NCBI GenBank assembly: GCA_020052975.1
Contig: JAGVOC010000140.1
Span: 1-18,630 of the forward strand
From: Desulfobacterales bacterium
GTDB lineage: Bacteria > Desulfobacterota > Desulfobacteria > Desulfobacterales > RPRI01
Direction: 5' to 3'
DNA length: 18,630 bases
This document shows, in pieces, positions 14,528 through 18,630 of this stretch; position 1 is the first letter of the stretch; each line of letters begins with the position of its first letter. A program made the position numbers and the translations under genes. A model generated the notes under the pieces. The model was not told the origin of the DNA. It saw nothing but the letters and a program-made list of their open reading frames with translations, and did not search any database.

Positions 14528-14559
14528 CTGGACCCTGGAATCCTTGAATCCTCGGCCCC
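14528..14559 (+). repeat. Degenerate tandem octamer (TTGAATCC-like) x4
   Basis: Units CTGGACCC, TGGAATCC, TTGAATCC, TCGGCCCC in strict 8-base phase. It is related to the perfect three-unit block at 9155-9178 and lies just beyond the nrdR hairpin. Confidence 0.6.
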
Positions 14560-14560
14560 T

Positions 14561-14587
14561 AAAACTACAGGCTTTGGCCGGTAGTTT
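14561..14587 (-). terminator. Hairpin terminator candidate after nrdR
   Basis: Directly at the nrdR stop the minus strand folds as AAACTAC-c-GGC-caaa-GCC-t-GTAGTTT followed by one more T. The stem is strong but the U-run is short (four), so termination may be partial. Confidence 0.5.
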
Positions 14588-15038
14588 ATTTGCTTAAAAG
14601 TTTCTTCAGCTCTGAAACGAAATCATTAACATCCTTGAATTCTCTGTAAACAGATGCAAATCTGACATATGCCACATCATCAGTTTCGTGGAGCTTTGCC
14701 ATTATCTTTTCGCCAATTACGTGTGCCGGTATCTCTTTCTCCCCTGTTTCTCTGAGGTCACGCTCAAGTTCGTCAAGAAAATCTTCAATAACATTCATGC
14801 TTATATTCCGTTTTTCGCAGGCTTTCTGAATTCCTGAACGCACCTTGTCTTTTGAAAAGACTTCCCTGCGGCCGTCCTTTTTTATTATCATAACGGGAAT
14901 ATCTTCAATCTGTTCGTATGTCGTAAACCGCCTGTCGCATCCTATACATTCCCTGCGTCTACGAATCACGTTCCCGTCCTTGCTCAATCTTGAATCAATC
15001 ACTTTGTTGTCAATTTCTCCGCAAAAAGGACACTTCAT
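14586..15038 (-). CDS. nrdR: Transcriptional repressor NrdR
   Basis: ATP/dATP-sensing repressor of ribonucleotide reductase operons. At 150 residues it has an N-terminal zinc ribbon (Cys3, Cys6, Cys31, Cys34, with the RRRREC basic patch that contacts NrdR boxes) and an ATP-cone domain (about 48-138, beginning [17 protein letters not shown]). A clear SD (GGGAGG) precedes ATG 15038. It lies between the dCMP deaminase gene and ribD, a familiar neighbourhood that groups nucleotide-pool functions. No NrdR box was identified in this window. Confidence 0.97.
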   Translation of the reverse strand: MKCPFCGEIDNKVIDSRLSKDGNVIRRRRECIGCDRRFTTYEQIEDIPVMIIKKDGRREVFSKDKVRSGIQKACEKRNISMNVIEDFLDELERDLRETGEKEIPAHVIGEKIMAKLHETDDVAYVRFASVYREFKDVNDFVSELKKLLSK

Positions 15039-15058
15039 AAGGAGCCTCCCTGTCAGAC

Positions 15059-15299
15059 TTAATCTATTTTAATACCTTCGTAAAAATTCAAAAAACGCCT
15101 TTTTACTTGGCGGGAAATCCGCCTGAGGCGGACTCTCCCGCCGCTTGAAGTAAATTGAAGATTCACTGCAACAAGATGCAGTGAATCTTCCCGGTAAGGT
15201 TGTTGGGCATTTTGTATTCGCTCACTAACCCCGCAAAAACTGCGTGGTTGACGCTCGCTTTTCCGGTCAAGCGGTTCCACCCTCACCCCAGGCCGGGGC
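15059..15299. repeat. Structured intergenic region with nested hairpins (nrdR-dCMP deaminase gap)
   Basis: No gene is supported. GGCGGGA (15109-15115) pairs with TCCCGCC (15136-15142) around a second hairpin TCCGCC/GGCGGA (15118-15132). Next to it a perfect 14-bp stem, GAAGATTCACTGCA (15157-15170) with its complement (15177-15190), has a six-base loop. The left end has ATACCTTCGTAAAAATTC, a copy of the dispersed CTTCGTAAAAA motif. CCCC/GGGG near 15287-15299 makes a small hairpin after the deaminase stop. It looks like a composite repeat element. Confidence 0.7.
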
Positions 15300-15791
15300 T
15301 TAATCGCCCTCGGCCTGCTGATGGACTTTTTCTAGTCCATCAATTTTGATTACTTCAATACCTGCTTCATCAAGCATCTCGGAAGAAATACTGTCTGCAT
15401 ATCCATCCAGATAATATATTTTTATTATGCCGGCATTTATTATCATCTTGGCACAAATTGAACATGGAAGATTCGTGCAATATAAAGAGGCTCCCCGTAT
15501 GGAAACCCCGTGAAAGGCAGCCTGAATAATAGCATTCTGCTCGGCATGAATTCCTCTGCAGAGCTCATGCCTTTCACCTGAAGCTACATTCATTTTTTCA
15601 CGAAGGCAGCCTATTTCAAGACAATGCTTTAACCCCGAAGGAGCCCCGTTGTAACCAGTAGAAAGGATCCTCTTGTCTTTGACTATTGAAGCGCCCACAG
15701 AGCGCCTGAGACATGTAGACCTTTTTGCTACAAGGGCAGTGATATCCATAAAATATGCATCCCATGATGGGCGGCCGCATTTATCTGACAT
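15300..15791 (-). CDS. dCMP deaminase family protein (ComEB-like)
   Basis: A zinc-dependent cytidine/deoxycytidylate deaminase, likely converting dCMP to dUMP for dTMP synthesis. The 163 residues show GYNGAPSG (46-53, nucleotide binding) and the zinc site His82-x-Glu84 (HAEQNAI) with Cys110 and Cys113 (PCSIC). The His/Cys-rich insert between them ([19 protein letters not shown]) is the second zinc-binding region typical of dCMP deaminases. Its location between glyA (one-carbon supply) and nrdR fits a dNTP role. The SD is weak. Confidence 0.92.
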   Translation of the reverse strand: MSDKCGRPSWDAYFMDITALVAKRSTCLRRSVGASIVKDKRILSTGYNGAPSGLKHCLEIGCLREKMNVASGERHELCRGIHAEQNAIIQAAFHGVSIRGASLYCTNLPCSICAKMIINAGIIKIYYLDGYADSISSEMLDEAGIEVIKIDGLEKVHQQAEGD

Positions 15792-15820
15792 AATATTTTA
15801 TCTGCTCTCTAAATCAGTAT

Positions 15821-15910
15821 TTTTCACACGAAGGCACAAAGGCACGAAGAAATGTCTATTGAAAACATTCAGGTTTTTCTTTGTGCCCTCCGTGATCTTT
15901 GTGTGAGAAC
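15821..15910. repeat. Long imperfect palindrome between glyA and the dCMP deaminase gene
   Basis: The left arm at 15821-15852 (TTTTCACACGAAGGCACAAA, continuing to GAAGAAA) is mirrored by the right arm at 15874-15910 (TTTCTTTGTGCC, then ATCTTTGTGTGAGAAC). It belongs to the CACAAAG/CTTTGTG-rich repeat type also seen inside the 14351-14493 element. It may act as a transcript end or stabiliser after glyA. Confidence 0.7.
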
Positions 15911-15927
15911 AACTTCCAATGAATTCA

Positions 15928-17178
15928 TCAATGTTTATTATTGTACATCGGAAAAGCTTCACAAAGCTCGCGAACCCTATCTCTTGTCCGGTTAATTACG
16001 GCATCATCGTTATGGTTTTTCAGAACTTCAATAATGAGTCCCGCAACTATTTCCATCTCCGGTTCCTTCATGCCTCTTGTGGTAAGAGAAGGAGTGCCGA
16101 TTCTGATCCCGCTTGTAACAAACGGTTTTAACGTTTCGAATGGTATGGAATTCTTGTTCACAGTTATCCCTGCCCGGCCAAGAACATTTTCAGCATATTT
16201 TCCTGTGATATTTAAATTTCTTAAGTCGGCGAGCATCATGTGATTATCAGTACCGCCAGATACAAGATTTATACCGGCTTTCATCAAATGCCCGGCAAGG
16301 AGTTTCGCGTTTTTGACCGTGCCAACCTGGTATGACTTGAAGGATTCAGATAATGCTTCCTTGAAACATACGGCCTTGGCAGCAATTACATGCATCAGGG
16401 GACCGCCCTGAATTCCAGGAAAAATCTCCTTGTTTAATTTCTCCCCGAATTGTGCTCTGGCAAGGATAAGGCCTCCCCTCGGACCCCTTAAGGTTTTATG
16501 AGTCGTGGATGTTACAACATCTGCAAAAGGCACTGGTGACGGATGTACGCCGGCTGCAACAAGGCCCGCGATATGCGCCATATCAACCATCAAATATGCG
16601 CCAACCGATCCGGCAACTCTTGCAAAGGCTTCAAAATCGAGTATTCTAGGATAGGCACTTGCGCCGGCTACAATCAGTTTAGGCTTGTGTTTTTCGGCTT
16701 GTTGTGCAAGTACATTATAATCAATAATCCCGGTATCTTTGTTAACTCCATAGTGAATAAAATTGAAAAATCTTCCCGAAAAGCTGGCCGGGCTTCCATG
16801 GGTCAGATGGCCACCGTGGGAAAGATTCATCCCAAGTATCGTATCTCCGGGATGCAGCAATGCGAAATATACGGCCATGTTGGCCTGAGATCCTGAATGA
16901 GGCTGCACATTTGCATATGAAGCTCCGAAAAGTTTTTTCACCCTTTCAATTGCCAGCTTTTCAGCCACATCGACCTGTTCACAACCTCCGTAATAACGCT
17001 TGTCCGGATACCCTTCGGCATATTTATTTGTCAGCACACTCCCCTGCGCTTCCATTACAGCCGGACTGGCTATGTTCTCGGATGCTATCAGCTCCAATGT
17101 GTTTTTCTGTCTTTCGAATTCACACGCAATGATTTTTGCTATTTCAGGATCTGTCTTCTCTATGTATTTCAGGTTCAA
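15928..17178 (-). CDS. glyA: Serine hydroxymethyltransferase
   Basis: PLP enzyme interconverting serine and glycine with tetrahydrofolate, the main source of one-carbon units. The 416 residues include the Schiff-base lysine Lys228 in [27 protein letters not shown] near residue 51, and [16 protein letters not shown]. The start is a TTG (17178-17176) behind GGAAG at good spacing. No nearer ATG exists without losing conserved N-terminal sequence. It lies 99 bases downstream of rpiB. Confidence 0.97.
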   Translation of the reverse strand: MNLKYIEKTDPEIAKIIACEFERQKNTLELIASENIASPAVMEAQGSVLTNKYAEGYPDKRYYGGCEQVDVAEKLAIERVKKLFGASYANVQPHSGSQANMAVYFALLHPGDTILGMNLSHGGHLTHGSPASFSGRFFNFIHYGVNKDTGIIDYNVLAQQAEKHKPKLIVAGASAYPRILDFEAFARVAGSVGAYLMVDMAHIAGLVAAGVHPSPVPFADVVTSTTHKTLRGPRGGLILARAQFGEKLNKEIFPGIQGGPLMHVIAAKAVCFKEALSESFKSYQVGTVKNAKLLAGHLMKAGINLVSGGTDNHMMLADLRNLNITGKYAENVLGRAGITVNKNSIPFETLKPFVTSGIRIGTPSLTTRGMKEPEMEIVAGLIIEVLKNHNDDAVINRTRDRVRELCEAFPMYNNKH

Positions 17179-17277
17179 ATCTCACTTCCTTTTATATAAA
17201 CATTCTTTGTTGCAACTCTGCCCTGGTTTGAAACAAAAATTAAATCCGGATTACGACGTCATGGGACCCGCTGCTAT

Positions 17278-17730
17278 TTAAACAGCCTTACCAATAGAAT
17301 TGAATTTATCTATCCTGAGCTGATGACGTCCTCCCTCAAAGGGAGTTTCAAGCCAGGCTTTGAGTATTTCGAGTGCAAGACTTTCTCCGATAACACGGCC
17401 CCCAAGAACAAGCACATTGGAATTGTTATGGCGGCGGCTCATAATTGCAGAGAATAGATCATTACTAAGAGTCGCTCTGACATTAGAAAATCTGTTGGCA
17501 ACAATAGACATGCCAAGTCCGGTCCCGCAAAGAAGTATCCCGCGGTTAAATTTTCCGGCAGAAACCAGGGAAGCAACCTTGATTCCATAATCCGGATAAT
17601 CAACCGAACTTTCATTTTTGGCTCCGGCATCTTCAATTTCAAAACCATTTTCCAGGAGATACATCCTTATTTTCTCCTTGAGATGATAAGCTGCATGATC
17701 ACTTCCGATAACAATTGGTGATTTATCCAT
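17278..17730 (-). CDS. rpiB: Ribose 5-phosphate isomerase B
   Basis: Interconverts ribulose 5-phosphate and ribose 5-phosphate. At 150 residues it carries GSDHAA (9-14) at the N-terminus, the catalytic cysteine Cys68 in CGTGLGMSI (68-76), with the anion-hole glycines, and SRRHNNSNVLVLGG (98-111), where His101 and Asn102 bind substrate. It is followed by glyA. The usual relatives' fabF between acpP and rpiB is not present here. Confidence 0.95.
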   Translation of the reverse strand: MDKSPIVIGSDHAAYHLKEKIRMYLLENGFEIEDAGAKNESSVDYPDYGIKVASLVSAGKFNRGILLCGTGLGMSIVANRFSNVRATLSNDLFSAIMSRRHNNSNVLVLGGRVIGESLALEILKAWLETPFEGGRHQLRIDKFNSIGKAV

Positions 17731-17869
17731 CGGCTAACCCTTGATGCTTAAGTAAAAAAGTTAATAATTTGGATGGCTTTGTAAAAAGCGGATCCTTTTC
17801 ATCAAAGCTCTTTATTTAAAGAAATTGTAAATGACAAGTGAAATTACATTTATCTTTTAATAACCGCAA

Positions 17870-17903
17870 GAAAAAAAATAAGCTCATGATGTAAATGAGT
17901 TTA
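17870..17903 (-). terminator. Weak hairpin with eight-U tract downstream of acpP
   Basis: On the minus strand CTCAT...ATGAG forms a short stem followed by TTATTTTTTTTC. The U-tract is good but the stem is weak and AT-rich. Confidence 0.35.
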
Positions 17904-17943
17904 AGGGGAAAAAGCGGGATATTAACAGGTGAAAAGAGGAATT

Positions 17944-17971
17944 CCCCTGCCCTTTTGAAAACGGGCAGAGG
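17944..17971 (-). terminator. Hairpin downstream of acpP
   Basis: Minus strand CCTCTGCCC and GGGCAGGGG pair (one mismatch position) around a ten-base loop, just after the acpP stop. There is no immediate U-run, so it could be a stabilising hairpin or part of a terminator with the downstream U-tract. Confidence 0.5.
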
Positions 17972-17983
17972 ATGAAAACAACA

Positions 17984-18211
17984 TCAGTGGGAGTTTATGA
18001 AATCAATTGCATTTTTTACTGTAACAAGTTTTTCCGCGTCATCATCTGAGATTTCCATTTCAAATTCTTCTTCCATGGTCATGATAAGTTCAACCAAATC
18101 AAGAGAATCGGCTCCAAGATCATTCACGAAAGACGCCTCCGGAACAACTTCAGAGAGATCTACCCCGAGTTTCTCGGCAATAATTTTTTTTACTCTATCT
18201 TCAACAGACAT
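17984..18211 (-). CDS. acpP: Acyl carrier protein
   Basis: Carries growing acyl chains on a 4'-phosphopantetheine arm in fatty-acid synthesis. The 75 residues are strongly acidic, with the attachment serine Ser36 in [11 protein letters not shown] and the helix III region [16 protein letters not shown] 18211 follows AAAGGAG at ideal spacing, and an upstream extension in the same frame reads into fabG and is not real. It starts 16 bases after the fabG stop. Confidence 0.97.
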   Translation of the reverse strand: MSVEDRVKKIIAEKLGVDLSEVVPEASFVNDLGADSLDLVELIMTMEEEFEMEISDDDAEKLVTVKNAIDFINSH

Positions 18212-18227
18212 AAATTCTCCTTTCAAT

Positions 18228-18630
18228 TCACATATACATCCCGCCACTGACATGAATAACCTGGCCGGTAATATACGCTGCACACTCAGAAGCAAGAAAA
18301 ACAACCGCAGCTGCCACATCTTCCGGCTTACCCGCCCGTCCAAGCGGAATCTGGTTTATCATCGATTCCTTCACTTTTTCCGAAAGAGATGCCGTCATAT
18401 CTGTTTCAATAAACCCAGGAGCCACAGCATTGGCGGTTATTCCCCTCGAAGCAAGTTCTTTTGCTACAGCTTTTGTAAATCCTATTATCCCGGCTTTTGA
18501 AGCTACGTAATTAGCCTGGCCGGGATTGCCGCTCACGCCCACAACGGAAGATATGTTAATGATCCGGCCGTATCTTTGCTTCATCATGGGTCTTGTAACG
18601 ATTTTGGTACAGATGAATGTGCCTTTCAGG
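18228..18630 (-). CDS. fabG: 3-oxoacyl-[acyl-carrier-protein] reductase, 3' part
   Basis: NADPH-dependent short-chain dehydrogenase that reduces beta-ketoacyl-ACP. The window edge cuts the gene. Visible are the last 133 residues, beginning LKGTFICTK. The catalytic Ser lies in NISSVVG and the YxxxK pair in [20 protein letters not shown] and the C-terminal [12 protein letters not shown] are typical. The N-terminal Rossmann glycines lie outside the window. It is followed by acpP in an operon. Confidence 0.96.
   Translation of the reverse strand, partial: LKGTFICTKIVTRPMMKQRYGRIINISSVVGVSGNPGQANYVASKAGIIGFTKAVAKELASRGITANAVAPGFIETDMTASLSEKVKESMINQIPLGRAGKPEDVAAAVVFLASECAAYITGQVIHVSGGMYM

Larger units (their letters stand above)
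17731..17983. other. AT-rich gap between acpP and rpiB, with a dispersed motif
   Basis: 253 bases with no ORF. It contains GGATGGCTTTGTAAAAAGC (17771-17789), a variant of the motif at 14356, and a candidate hairpin plus A/T tract (17871-17903). Nothing resembles a fabF remnant. Confidence 0.5.

Noticed and set aside
14339..14585. FMN riboswitch upstream of ribD
   Set aside because: The gap is filled by a palindromic repeat element and lacks the conserved RFN core.
15059..15286. 75-codon minus-strand frame
   Set aside because: It lies over the hairpin elements and has the composition of a repeat, not of a protein.
1..18630. CRISPR array, tRNA or rRNA genes
   Set aside because: No regularly spaced repeats and no cloverleaf or rRNA-like sequence was seen on either strand by eye.

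Overview
The window reads as a chromosomal segment of an anaerobic Desulfobacterota-type bacterium (Desulfobacterales-like). This rests on the conserved housekeeping gene order fabG-acpP-rpiB-glyA-dCMP deaminase-nrdR-ribD-ribE-ribBA-ribH-nusB, on the ispG-proS pair, and on recurring intergenic hairpin elements. The genus cannot be named from the sequence alone.

Right part (about 9600-18630, all minus strand): a long housekeeping run. From right to left it holds the end of fabG and acpP (fatty acid synthesis), rpiB and glyA (pentose phosphate and one-carbon metabolism), a dCMP deaminase-type enzyme, nrdR (ribonucleotide reductase repressor), the riboflavin set ribD-ribE-ribBA-ribH, then nusB and a glyoxalase-II-like metallo-hydrolase. 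ribH, nusB and the hydrolase are only 2-3 bases apart. Several gaps carry palindromic, REP/MITE-like elements. A small duplicated cysteine-containing protein lies convergent to the operon end (9204-9593). Left end (97-2743, minus): ispG and proS, probably one transcript.

Accessory island (about 2750-9000): the most interesting part is a decayed integron (about 2999-7025). A 174-bp direct repeat (3007-3180 and 5066-5239, about 96% identical) appears to be the start of an integron integrase gene (minus strand, truncated) plus its attI site. Each copy ends exactly at a GTTRRRY crossover. Copy 1 is followed by one cassette (small membrane-anchored protein) and its attC. Copy 2 is followed by two cassettes (a DUF5677-like protein, then a cold-shock/TM/DUF3465 fusion), each with an attC. 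Between the two units lie a REP-like inverted repeat and a dienelactone-hydrolase-family protein with a signal peptide. A fragment of a REP-associated transposase lies on the left. No intact integrase is present, so the array looks immobile unless an integrase acts in trans.

Next to the integron, a Fic-domain protein (7350-8882, minus) has a consensus sigma-70 promoter with an inverted repeat around its -10 box, suggesting an autonomous, tightly controlled accessory gene.
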